Part shown: positions 49,786-61,150 of the stretch, in pieces | How positions within the stretch are numbered: the stretch's first letter is position 1 | Layout: each line of letters starts with the position of its first letter | DNA from: Ptiloglossa arizonensis | Lineage: Eukaryota; Arthropoda; Insecta; Hymenoptera; Colletidae | Assembly: GCF_051014685.1 (NCBI RefSeq) | Contig: NW_027478536.1 | Coordinates: 806,001 to 870,000 of the forward strand | Direction of reading: 5' to 3' | Length of the DNA: 64,000 bases | Notes under the pieces: generated by a model | Told to the model about the DNA's origin: nothing | The model's database searches: none | Seen by the model: the letters and a program-made list of their open reading frames with translations, nothing else | Program-made: the position numbers and the translations under genes

Positions 49786-52700
49786 CTTAACTTCAAACTC
49801 CCATATCTCGCGAACGGATTGACGAGCTCGAGAAACTCCTGTTGCATCTGAAAGTAGAAACTCGCCCGATTACAATGGTATGTGTATTTTTCCCCTAGGC
49901 CTTTGTAGTTATTGGTTTCGAGTATCAGACTTGCGAAAATTTTGATGGTTTCTCAAGCATTCCTTAACTTCAAACTCCCATATCTCGCGAACGGATTGAC
50001 GAACTCGATTATTTCCTGTTGCATCTGAAAGTAGAAACTCGACCGATTACAATGGTGTGCGTACTTTTCCCCTAGGTCATTCCAGTTATTCGTTTCTAGC
50101 ATCAGAATTGCGAAAATTTTGATGGTTTGTCAACCATTCCTTAACTTCAAACTCCCATATCTCGCGAACGGATTGACGAGCTCGAGAAATTCCTGTTGCA
50201 TCTGAAAGTATAAACTCGCCCGATTACAAAGGTATGTGTATTTTTCCCCTAGGGCTTTGTAGTTATTGGTTTTGAGTATCAGACTTGCGAAAATTTATGG
50301 TTTCTCAACCATTCCTTAACTTCAAACTCCCAGATCTCGCGAACGGATTGACGAACTCGAGAAATTCCTGTTGCATCTGAAACCAGAAACTCGTCCGATT
50401 ATAACGGTATGTGTATTTTTGCCCTAGGCCATAGTAGTTATTGGTTTCGAATATCAGACTTGCGAAAATTTTGATGGTTTCTCAACCATTCTTTAACTTC
50501 AAACTCCAATACCTCGCGAACGGATTGGCGAACTCGAGAAGTTCCTGTCGCCTCTGAAAGTAGATACTTGCACGATTACAATGGTGTGTGTACTTTTCCC
50601 CTAGGTCATTCCAGTTTTTCGTTTCTAGCATCAGAATTGCGAAAATTTTGATGGTTTCTCAACCATTCCTTAACTTCAAACCCACATATCTCGCGAACGG
50701 ATTGACGAACTCGAGAAATTCCTGTTGCATCTGAAAGCAGAAACTCTCCGGATTACAACGGTATGTGTATTTTTCCCCTAGGCCGTTATAGTCATTTGTT
50801 TCGAGTATCAGACTTGCGAAAATTTTGATGGTTTCTCAACCATTCCTAAACTTCAAACTCCCATATCTCGCGAACGGATTGACGAACTCGATTATTTCCT
50901 GTTTCATCTGAAAGTAGAAACTCTCCCGATTACAACGGTATGTGTATTTTTCCCCTAGGCCATAGTAGTTATTGGTTTCGAGTATCAGACTTGCGAACAT
51001 TGTGATGGTTTCTCAACCATTCCTTAACTTCAAACTCCCATATCTCGCGAACGGATCGACGAACACGAGAAATTCCGGTTGCATCTGGAAGAAGAAACTC
51101 TCCCGATTACAACGGTATGCGTATTTTTCCCCTAAGCCTTTGTACTTACTGGTTTCGAGTATCAGACTTGCGACAATTTTGATGGTCTCACAACCATTCT
51201 TTAACTTCAAACCCCCATATCTCGCGAACGGATTGACGAACTCGAGAAATTCCTGTTGCATCTGAAAGTAGAATCTCGCCCGATTACAAAGGTATGTGTA
51301 TTTTTCCCCTAGGCCATAGTAGTTACTGGTTTCGAGTATCAGACTTGCGAAAATTTTGATGGTTTCTCAACCAATCCTTAACTTCAAAGTCCCATATCTC
51401 GCGAACGGATTGACGAGCTCGAGAAATTCCTGTTGCATCTGAAAGTATAAACTCGCCCGATTACAAAGGTATGTGTATTTTTCCTCTAGGGCTTTGTAGT
51501 TATTGGTTTCGAGTATCAGACTTGCGAAAATTTAATGGTTTCTCAACCATTCCTTAACTTCAAACTCCCAGATCTCGCGAACGGATTGACGAACTCGAGA
51601 AATTCCTGTTGCATCTGAAACCAGAAACTCGTCCGATTACAACGGTATGTGTATTTTTGCCCTAGGCCATAGTAGTTATTGGTTTCGGGTATCAGACTTG
51701 CGAAAATTTTGATGGTTTCTCATCCATTCTTTAACTTCAAACTCCGATACCTCGCGAACGGATTGGCGAACTCGAGAAGTTCCTGTCGCCTCTGAAAGTA
51801 GATACTTGCACGATTACAATGGTGTGTGTACTTTTCCCCTAGGTCATTCCAGTTATTCGTTTCTAGCATCAGAATTGCGAAAATTTTGATGGTTTCTCAA
51901 CCATTCCTTAACTTCAAACTCCCATATCTCGCGAACGGATTGACGAACTCGAGAATTTCCTATTGCATCTGAAAGCAGAAACTCGCCCGAATACAACTGT
52001 ATGTGTATTTTTGACATAGGCCATAGTAGTTATTGGTTTCGAGTATCAGACTTGCGAACATTGTGATGGTTTCTCAACCATCCCTTAACTTCAAACTCCC
52101 ATATCTCGCGAACGGATTGACGAACTGGATTATTTCCTGTTGCATCTGAAAGTAGAAAGTCGTCCGATTACAATTGTGTGTGTACTTTTCCCCTAGGTCA
52201 TTCCAGTTATTCGTTTCTAGCATCAGTATTGCAAAAATTTTGATGGTTTCGCAACCATTCCTTAACATCAAACTCCCATATCTCGCGAACGGATTGACGA
52301 ACTCGAGAAATTCCTGTTGCATCTGAAAGTAGAAACTCGCCCGATTACAAAGGTATGTGTATTTTTCCGTTAGGCCTTTGTAGTTATTGGTTTCGAGTAT
52401 CAGACTTGCGAAAATTGTGATGGTTTCTCAACCATTCCTTAATTTCAAACCCCCATATCTCGCGAACGGATTGACGAACTCGAGAAATTCCGGTTGCATC
52501 TGGAAGTGGAAACTCTCCCGATTACAACGGTATGTGTATTTTTCCCCTAGGCCTTTGTAGTTATTGGTTTCGAGTATCAGACTTGCGAAAATTGTGAGGG
52601 TCTCTCAACCATTCCTTAAGTTCAAACTCCCATATCTCGCGAACGGATTGACGAACTCGAGAAATTCCTGTTTCATCTGAAAGTAGAAACTCTCCCCATT

Positions 52701-54300
52701 ACAATGGTATGTGTACTTTTCCCCTAGGCCATTCCAGTTATTGATTTCGAGTATCACACTTGCCAAAATTTTGATAGTTTCTCAACCATTCCTTAACTTC
52801 AAACTACCATATCTCGCGAACGGATTGACGAACTCAAGAAATTCCTATTGCATCTGAAAGGAGAGACTCGCCCGATTACAAAGGAATGTGCATTATTCCC
52901 CTAGGCCATGGTAGTTATTGGTTTCGAGTATCAGACTTGCGAAATTTGTGATGGTTTCTCAACCATTCCGTAACTTCATACTCCCATATCTCGCGAACGG
53001 ATTGACGAACTCGACAAATTCCGGTTGCATCTGGAAGTAGAAACTCTCCCGATTACAACGGTATGTGTATTTTCCCCTAGGCCATAGTAGTTATTGGTTT
53101 CGAGTAACAGACATGCGAACATTGTGATGGTTTCTCAACCATTCCTTAACTTCAAACTCCCATATCTCGCGAACGGATTGACGAACACGAGAAATTCCGG
53201 TTTCATCTGGAAGAAGAAACTCTCCCGATTACAACGGTATGCGTATTTTTCCCCTAAGCCTTTGAAGTTGTTGGTTTCGAGTATCAGACTTGAAAAAATT
53301 TGGATGGTTTCTCAACCATTCCTTAACTTCAAACTCACATATCTCGCGAAGGGATTGACGAACTGGATTATTTCCTGTTGCATCTGAAAGTAGAAAGTCG
53401 TCCGATTACAATAGTGTGTGTACTTTTCCCCTAGGTCATTCCAGTTATTCGTTTCTAGCAGCAGAATTGCAAAAATTTTGATGGTTTCGCAACCATTCCT
53501 TAACATCAAACTCCCATATCTCGCGAACGGATTGACGAACTCGAGAAATACCTATTGCATCTGAAAATAGAAACTCGCCCGATTACAAAGGTATGTGTAT
53601 TTTTCCCCTAGGCCATAGTAGTTATTGGTTTCGAGTATCAGACTTGCAAAAATTGTTATGGTCTCTCAACCATTCCTTAATTTTAAACTCCTATATTTCG
53701 CGAACGGATTGACGAACTCGAGAAATTCCTGTTGCATCTGAAAGTAGAAACTCGCCCCATTACAATGGTGTGTGTACTTTTCTCCTAGGCAATTCCAGTT
53801 ATTGGTGTCTAGTATCACACTTGCGAAAATTTTGGTGGTTTCTCAACCACTCCTTAACTTCAAACTCCCATATCTCGCGAACGGATTGACGACGTCGAGA
53901 ATTTCCTATTGCATATGAAAGCAGAAACTCGCCCGAATACAACGGTATGTGTATTTTTGCCATAGAACATAGTAGTTATCGGTTTCGAGTATCAGACTTG
54001 CGAAAGTTTTTACGGTTTCTCAACCATTCCTTAACTTCAAACTCCCATATCTCGCGAACGGATTGACGAACTCGAGAAATTCCGGTTGCATCTGGAAGAA
54101 GAAACTCTCCCGATTACAACGGCACGTGTATTTTTCCCGTAAGCCTTTGTAGTTATTGGTTTCGAGTATCAGATTTGCGAAAAATTCGATGCTTTCTCAA
54201 CCGTTCCTTAACTTCAAACTCCAATACCTCGCGAACGGATTGGCGAACTCGAGAAGTTCCTGTCGCCTCTGAAAGTAGATACTTGCACGATTACAATGGT
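49641..54300 (+). repeat. Dispersed 'gtcgcctctg' monomer variant, four copies
   Basis: A distinctive monomer subtype with 'attggcgaactcgagaagtt', 'cctgtcgcctctg' and 'gtagatacttgcac' has its 'attggcg' at 49641, 50524, 51762 and 54239. Spacings are 5 monomers minus 2 bp, 7 minus 1 and 14 minus 1. In each case the next monomer has 'gtcattccag' and 'gcatcagaa', so a two-monomer unit is moving together. The rest of 49.8-52.07 kb is mixed monomers with small deletions, for example 'gcgaaaatttatgg' near 50287 and 'gcgaaaatttaatgg' near 51526. Confidence 0.8.
52074..53010 (+). repeat. Block related to the 14-mer (46944-47990), one monomer shorter
   Basis: Carries the 14-mer series 'ctggattatttcc', 'attcgtttctagc', 'tttccgttagg', 'gtgagggtctctc', 'atcacacttgcc' and 'gaatgtgcattattcc'. 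The offset to 46944 is 5130 bp at the left end but 4953 bp from 'ccgttagg' (52367) onward. This copy therefore has one 'gcaaaaattttgatggtttc' monomer where the 14-mer copies have two. Confidence 0.82.
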
Positions 54301-54383
54301 GTGTGAACTTTTCCCCTAGGTCATTCCAGTTATTCGTTTCTAGCATCAGAAATGCGAAAATTTTGATGGTTTCTCAACCATTC
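53175..54383 (+). repeat. Second copy of the 48400-49785 block
   Basis: Same order of variants as 48400-49785 but lacking one monomer. The lost stretch joins 'cgcgaagggattgacgaact' directly to 'ggattatttcc' near 53365. The upstream monomers (53073-53262) instead resemble 50951-51140 (offset 2122 bp), so this segment is a composite of at least two sources. Confidence 0.82.
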
Positions 54384-55949
54384 CTTAACTTCAAACTCCC
54401 ATATCTCGCGAACGGATTGGCGAACTCGATTATTTCCTGCTGCATCTGAAAGTAGAAAGTCTACCGATTACAATGGTGTGTGTACTTTTCCCTTAGGTCA
54501 TTCCAGTTATTCGCTTCTAGCATCAGAATTGCGAAAATTATGATGGTTTCTAAACCATTCCTTAACTTTAAACTCCCATTTCTCGCGAACGGATTGACTA
54601 ACTCGAGAAATTCCTGTTGCATCTGAAAGCAGAAACTCGCTCGATTACAATGGTGTGCGTACTTTTCCCCTAGGCCAGTCCAGTTATTGGTTTCGAGTAT
54701 CAGACTTGCGAAAATTTTGATGGTTTCTCAACCATTCCTTAACTTCAAACTTCCATATCTCGCGAACGGATTGACGAACTGCAGAAATTCCTGTTGCATC
54801 TGAAAGTAGAAACTCGCCCGATTACAACGGTCTGTGTATTTTTCCCCTGTGACTATGTGACTATGTGAATGTAGGACATTCTAGTCATTGGTTTCGAGTA
54901 TCAGACTTGCGAAAATTTTGATGGACTCTCAACCATTCCTTAAATTCTAACTCCCATATCTCGCGAACGGATAGACGAACTCGAGAAATTCCTGTTGCAT
55001 CTGAAAGTAGAGACTCTCCCGATTACAATGGTGTGTGTACTTTTCCCCTAGGCCATTCCAGTTATTGGTTTCGAGTATCAGACTCGCGAAAATTTTGATG
55101 GTTTCTAAACCATTCCTTAACTTTAAACTCCCATTTCTCGCGAACGGATTGACTAACTCGAGAAATTCCTGTTGCATCTGAAAGCAGAAACTCGATCGAT
55201 TACAATGGTGTGCGTACTTTTCCCCTAGGCCATTCCAGTTATTGGTTTCGAGTATCAGACTTGCGAAAATTTTGATGGTTTCTCAACCATTCCTTAGCTT
55301 CAAATTCCCAAATCTGGCGAACGGATTGACGAACTCGAGATATTCCTGTTGCATCTGAATGTAGAAACTCGCCCGATTACAATGGTGTGTGTACTTTTCC
55401 CCTAGCCCATTCCGGTTATTGGTTTCGATTTATCAGACTTGCGAAAATTTTGATGGTTTCTCAACCATTCCTTAGCTTCAAATTCCCATATCTCGCGAAC
55501 GGATTGACGAACTCGAGAAATTCCTGTTGCATCTGAAAGCAGAAACTCGCCCGATTACAATGGTGTGCGTACTTTTCCCTAGGCCATTCCGGTTATTGGT
55601 TTCGAGTATCAGACTTACGAAAATTTTGACGGTTTCTCAACCACTCCTTAGCTTCAAATTCCCATATCTGGCGAACGGATTGACGAACTCGAGATATTCC
55701 TGTTGCATCTGAAAGCAGAAACTCGCCCGATTACAATGGTGTGTGTACTTTTCCCCTAGCCCATTCCGGTTATTGGTTTCGATTTATCAGACTTGCGAAA
55801 ATTTTGATGGTTTCTCAACCATTCCTTAGCTTCAAATTCCCATATCTTGCGAATTGATTGACGAACTCGAGATATTCCTGTTGCATCTGAAAGCAGAAAC
55901 TCGCCCGATCACAACGGTGTGTGTTCTTTTCCCCTAGGCCATTCCAGTT
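54384..55949 (+). repeat. Left edge of the right-hand subfamily
   Basis: About nine monomers in which the states typical of 54-64 kb take over: 'ggtgtgcgtacttttcccc', 'ggacattctagtcattgg', 'gatggactctc', 'gatagacgaactcg', 'gtagagactctcccg', 'cagactcgcg' and 'atatctggcg'. Two monomers have a 1-bp-longer 'cgatttatcag' (55426 and 55780) in place of 'cgagtatcag'. The first 24-bp insertion lies at 54849-54872. Confidence 0.85.
54849..54872 (+). repeat. 24-bp insertion made of three 8-mers, copy 1
   Basis: Between 'tttcccct' and 'aggacatt', where other monomers are continuous, there are 24 extra bases: gtgactat twice, then gtgaatgt. It is a small tandem repeat inside a satellite monomer, making that monomer about 201 bp. 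No flanking target-site duplication is obvious. The same insertion sits at the same monomer position in three later copies. Confidence 0.92.
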
Positions 55950-57715
55950 ATTGGTTTCGAGTGTCAGACTTGCGAAAATTTTGATGGTTTCTCAACCATT
56001 CCTTGACTTCAAACTTCCATATCTCGCGAACGGATTGACGAACTCGAGAAATTCCTGTTGCATCTGGAAGTAGAAACTCGCCCGATTACAACGGTCTGTG
56101 TATTTTTCCCCTAGGACATTCTAGTCATTGGTTTCGAGTATCAGACTTGCGAAAATTTTGATGGACTCGCAACCATTCCTTAACTTCAAACTCCCATATC
56201 TCGCGAACGGATAGACGAACTCGAGAAATTCCTGTTGCATCTGAAAGTAGAGACTCTCCCGATTACAATGGTGTGCGTACTTTTCCCCTAGGCCATTCCA
56301 GTTATTGGTTTCGAGTGTCAGACTCGCGAAAATTTTGATGGTTTCTCAACCATTCGTTAACTTCAAACTTCCATATCTCGCGAACGGATTGACGAACTCG
56401 AGAAATTCCTGTTGCTTATGAAACGAGAAACTCGCCCGATTACAACGGTATGTGTATTTTTGCCCTAGGCAATAGTAGTTATTGGTTTCGAGTATCAGAC
56501 TTGCGGAAATTTTGATGGTTTCGCAACCATTCCTTAACTTCAAACTTCCATATCTCGCGAACGGATTGACGAACTCGAGAAATTCCTGTTGCATATGAAA
56601 GCAGAAACTCGCCCGATTACAACGGTCTGTGTATTTCTCCCGCAGGCCACAGTAGTTATGGTTTTCGAGTATCTGACTTTCGAAAATTTTGATGGTTTCT
56701 CAACCATTCCTTAACTTCAAACTCCCATATCTCGCGAACGGATTGACGAACTCGAGAAATTCCTGTTGCATCTGAAAGTAGAAACTCGCCCGATTACAAC
56801 GGTCTGTGTATTTTTCCCCTAGGACATTCTAGTCATTGGTTTCGAGTATCAGACTTGCGAAAATTTTGATGAACTCGCAACCACTCCTTAACTTCTAACT
56901 CCCATGTCTCGCGAACGGATAGACGAACTCGAGAAATTCCTGTTGCATCTGAAAGTAGAGACTCTCCCGATTACAATGGTGTGCGTACTTTTACCCTAGG
57001 CCATTCCAGTTATTGGTTTCGAGTATCAGACTCGCGAAAATTTTGATGGTTTCTCAACCATTCCTTAACTTCAAACTTCCATATCTCGCGAACGGATTGA
57101 CGAACTGCAGAAATTCCTGTTGCATCTGAAAGTAGAAACTCGCCCGATTACAACGGTCTGTGTATTTTTCCCCTGTGACTATGTGACTATGTGAATGTAG
57201 GACATTCTAGTCATTGGTTTCGAGTGTCAGACTTGCGAAAATTTTGATGGACTCTCAACCATTCCTTAACTTCTAACTCCCATATCTCGCGAACGGATAG
57301 ACGAACTCGAGAAATTCCTGTTGCATCTGAAAGTAGAGACTCTCCCGATTACAATGGTGTGCGTACTTTTCCCCTAGGCCATTCCAGTTATTGGTTTCGA
57401 GTATCAGACTCGCGAAAATTTTGATGGTTACTAAATCATTCCTTAACTTTAAACTCCCATTTCTCGCGAACGGATTGACTAACTCGAGAAATTCCTGTTG
57501 CATCTGAAAGCAGAAACTCTATCGATTACAATGGTGTGCGTACTTTTCCCCTAGGCCATTCCAGTTATTGGTTTCGAGTATCAGACTTGCGAAAATTTTG
57601 ATGGTTTCTCAACCATTCCTTAGCTTCAAATTCCCATATCTGGCGAACAGATTGACGAACTCGAGATATTCCTGTTGCATCTGAATGTAGAAACTCGCCC
57701 GATTACAATGGTGTG
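55950..57715 (+). repeat. 11-mer HOR (period 1971 bp), copy 1
   Basis: About ten monomers matching 57921-59686 at an offset of 1971 bp (11 x 177 plus 24, because each period includes one 24-bp insertion). Markers include 'ggacattctagtcattgg', 'ttgcttatgaaacgag', 'ggcaatagtag', 'cccgcaggccacag', 'gatgaactcgcaacc' and 'aactgcagaaattcc'. The last monomer before 57921 differs between periods ('gtgtatttttgccctaggc' here, 'gtgtacttttcccctagccc' there). Confidence 0.88.
57175..57198 (+). repeat. 24-bp insertion made of three 8-mers, copy 2
   Basis: Same three 8-mers (gtgactat, gtgactat, gtgaatgt) at the same place in the monomer, between 'tttcccct' and 'aggacatt'. It lies 2326 bp after copy 1 and belongs to the first period of the 11-mer HOR. 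Confidence 0.92.
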
Positions 57716-57920
57716 TGTATTTTTGCCCTAGGCAATAGTAGTTATTGGTTTCGAGTATCAGACTTGCGGAAATTTTGATTGTTTCGCAACCATTCCTTAA
57801 CTTCAAACTTCCATATCTCGCGAACGGATTGACGAACTCGAGAAATTCCTGTTGCATATGAAAGCAGAAACTCGCCCGATTAGAACGGTCTGTGTATTTT
57901 TCCCGCAGGCCACAGTAGTT

Positions 57921-59686
57921 ATTGGTTTCGAGTATCTGACTTTCGAAAATTTTGATGGTTTCTCAACCATTCCTTAGTTTCAAACTTCCATATCTCGCGA
58001 ACGGATTGACGAACTCCAGAAATTCCTGTTGCATCTGGAAGTAGAAACTCGCCCGATTACAACGGTCTGTGTATTTTTCCCCTAGGACATTCTAGTCATT
58101 GGTTTCGAGTATCAGACTTGCGAAAATTTTGATGGACTCGCAACCATTCCTTAACATCAAACCCCCATATCTCGCGAACGGATAGACGAACTCGAGAAAT
58201 TCCTGTTGCATCTGAAAGTAGGGACTCTCCCGATTACAATGGTGTGCGTACTTTTCCCCTAGGCCATTCCAGTTATTGGTTTCGAGTGTCAGACTCGCGA
58301 AAATTTTGATGGTTTCTCAACCATTCGTTAACTTCAAACTTCCATATCTCGCGAACGGATTGACGAACTCGAGAAATTCCTGTTGCTTATGAAACGAGAA
58401 ACTCGCCCGATTACAACGGTATGTGTATTTTTGCCCTAGGCAATAGTATTTATTGGTTTCGAGTATCAGACTTGCGGAAATTTTGATGGTTTCGCAACCA
58501 TTCCTTAACTTCAAACTTCCATATCTCGCGAACGGATTGACGAACTCGAGAAATTCCTGTTGCATATGAAAGCAGAAACTCGCCCGATTACAACGGTCTG
58601 TGTACTTTTCCCGCAGGCCACAGTAGTTATGGGTTTCGAGTATCTGACTTTCGAAAATTTTGATGGTTTCTCAACCATTCCTTAACTTCAAACTCCCATA
58701 TCTCGCGAACGGATTGACGAACTCGAGAAATTCCTGTTGCATCTGAAAGTAGAAACTCGCCCGATTACAACGGTCTGTGTATTTTTCCCCTAGGACATTC
58801 TAGTCATTGGTTTCGAGTATCAGACTTGCGAAAATTTTGATGAACTCGCAACCACTCCTTAACTTCTAACTCCCATGTCTCGCGAACGGATAGACGAACT
58901 CGAGAAATTCCTGTTGCATCTGAAAGTAGAGACTCTCCCGATTACAATGGTGTGCGTACTTTTACCCTAGGCCATTCCAGTTATTGGTTTCGAGTATCAG
59001 ACTCGCGAAAATTTTGATGGTTTCTCAACCATTCCTTAACTTCAAACTTCCATATCTCGCGAACGGATTGACGAACTGCAGAAATTCCTGTTGCATCTGA
59101 AAGTAGAAACTCGCCCGATTACAACGGTCTGTGTATTTTTCCCCTGTGACTATGTGACTATGTGAATGTAGGACATTCTATTCATTGGTTTCGAGCGTCA
59201 GACTTGCGAAAATTTTGATGGACTCTCAACCATTCCTTAACTTCTAACTCCCATATCTCGCGAACGGATAGACGAACTCGAGAAATTCCTGTTGCATCTG
59301 AAAGTAGAGACTCTCCCGATTACAATGGTGTGCGTACTTTTCCCCTAGGCCATTCCAGTTATTGGTTTCGAGTATCAGACTCGCGAAAATTTTGATGGTT
59401 ACTAAATTATTCCTTAACTTTAAACTCCCATTTCTCGCGAACGGATTGACTAACTCGAGAAATTCCTGTTGCATCTGAAAGCAGAAACTCTATCGATTAC
59501 AATGGTGTGCGTACTTTTCCCCTAGGCCATTCCAGTTATTGGTTTCGAGTATCAGACTTGCGAAAATTTTGATGGTTTCTCAACCATTCCTTAGCTTCAA
59601 ATTCCCATATCTGGCGAACAGATTGACGAACTCGAGATATTCCTGTTGCATCTGAATGTAGAAACTCGCCCGATTACAATGGTGTG
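57921..59686 (+). repeat. 11-mer HOR (period 1971 bp), copy 2
   Basis: Second period of the 11-mer. The order is preserved: the 'ttgcttatg' marker moves from 56412 to about 58383 and the 24-bp insertion from 57175 to 59146. Small differences include 'tagggactctcccg' near 58219 and 'gtatttattgg' near 58447. The right part of this unit is itself duplicated in the following 6-mer HOR. Confidence 0.88.
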
Positions 59687-60064
59687 TGTACTTTTCCCCT
59701 AGCCCATTCCGGTTATTGGTTTCGAGTATCAGACTTGCGAAAATTTTGATGGTTTCTCAACCATTCCTTAGCTTCAAATTCCCATATCTCGCGAACGGAT
59801 TGACGAACTCGAGAAATTCCTGTTGCATCTGAAAGCAGAAACTCGCCCGATTACAATGGTGTGCGTACTTTTCCCCTAGGCCATTCCGGTTATTGGTTTC
59901 GAGTATCAGACTGGCGAAAATTTTGACGGTTTCTCAACCACTCCTTAGCTTCAAATTACCATATCTGGCGGACTGATTGACGAACTCGAGATATTCCTGT
60001 TGCATCTGAATGTAGAAACTCGCCCGATTACAACGGTGTGTGTACTTTTCCCCTAGGCCATTCC
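58979..60064 (+). repeat. 6-mer HOR (period 1086 bp), copy 1
   Basis: Six monomers plus one 24-bp insertion (6 x 177 + 24 = 1086 bp), directly repeated at 60065. It overlaps the end of the 11-mer copy 2, so the 6-mer arose by tandem duplication of part of an 11-mer period. Markers are 'aactgcagaaattcc', the insertion at 59146, 'ggttactaaattattcc', 'ctctatcgattac', 'ctggcgaacagattg' and 'ctagcccattccgg'. Confidence 0.88.
59146..59169 (+). repeat. 24-bp insertion made of three 8-mers, copy 3
   Basis: Identical insertion, 1971 bp after copy 2, which is exactly one 11-mer period. The following monomer here reads 'ctattcattgg' rather than 'ctagtcattgg'. Confidence 0.92.
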
Positions 60065-61150
60065 AGTTATTGGTTTCGAGTATCAGACTTGCGAAAATTT
60101 GGATGGTTTCTCAACCATTCCTTAACTTCAAACTTCCATATCTCGCGAACGGATTGACGAACTGCAGAAATTCCTGTTGCATCTGAAAGTAGAAACTCGC
60201 CCGATTACAACGGTCTGTGTATTTTTCCCCTGTGACTATGTGACTATGTGAATGTAGGACATTCTAGTCATTGGTTTCGAGTGTCAGACTTGCGAAAATT
60301 TTGATGGACTCTCAACCATTCCTTAACTTCTAACTCCCATATCTCGCGAACGGATAGACGAACTCGAGAAATTCCTGTTGCATCTGAAAGTAGAGACTCT
60401 CCCGATTACAATGGTGTGCGTACTTTTCCCCTAGGCCATTCCAGTTATTGGTTTCGAGTATCAGACTCGCGAAAATTTTGATGGTTACTAAATTATTCCT
60501 TAACTTTAAACTCCCATTTCTCGCGAACGGATTGACTAACTCGAGAAATTCCTGTTGCATCTGAAAGCAGAAACTCTATCGATTACAATGGTGTGCGTAC
60601 TTTTCCCCTAGGCCATTCCAGTTTTTGGTTTCGAGTATCAGACTTGCGAAAATTTTGATGGTTTCTCAACCATTCCTTAGCTTCAAATTCCCATATCTGG
60701 CGAACAGATTGACGAACTCGAGATATTCCTGTTGCATCTGAATGTAGAAACTCGCCCGATTACAATGGTGTGTGTACTTTTCCCCTAGCCCATTCCGGTT
60801 ATTGGTTTCGAGTATCAGACTTGCGAAAATTTTGATGGTTTCTCAACCATTCCTTAGCTTCAAATTCCCATATCTCGCGAACGGATTGACGAACTCGAGA
60901 AATTCCTGTTGCATCTGAAAGCAGAAACTCGCCCGATTACAATGGTGTGCGTACTTTTCCCCTAGGCCATTCCAGTTATTGGTTTCGAGTATCAGACTTG
61001 CGAAAATTTTGACGGTTTCTCAACCATTCCTTAGCTTCAAATTCCCATATCTGGCGAATGGATTGACGAACTCGAGATATTCCTGTTGCATCTGAATGTA
61101 GGAACTCGCCCGATTATAATGGTGGGCGTACTTTCCCCCTAGGCCATTCC
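60065..61150 (+). repeat. 6-mer HOR (period 1086 bp), copy 2
   Basis: Direct repeat of 58979-60064. All markers are shifted by 1086 bp, including the insertion (59146 to 60232). Private changes include 'aatttggatgg' near 60095, 'ccagtttttgg' near 60620 and 'gtgggcgtactttccccc' near 61122. Confidence 0.87.
60232..60255 (+). repeat. 24-bp insertion made of three 8-mers, copy 4
   Basis: Fourth and last identical insertion, 1086 bp after copy 3. Because all four have the same sequence and monomer position, a single insertion followed by spread within higher-order units is the simplest reading. Confidence 0.92.

Noticed and set aside
54849..54872. 24-bp insertion as a transposon footprint
   Set aside because: No target-site duplication or terminal inverted repeat is visible. 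It is simply three similar 8-mers, so a slippage-type origin fits as well or better.
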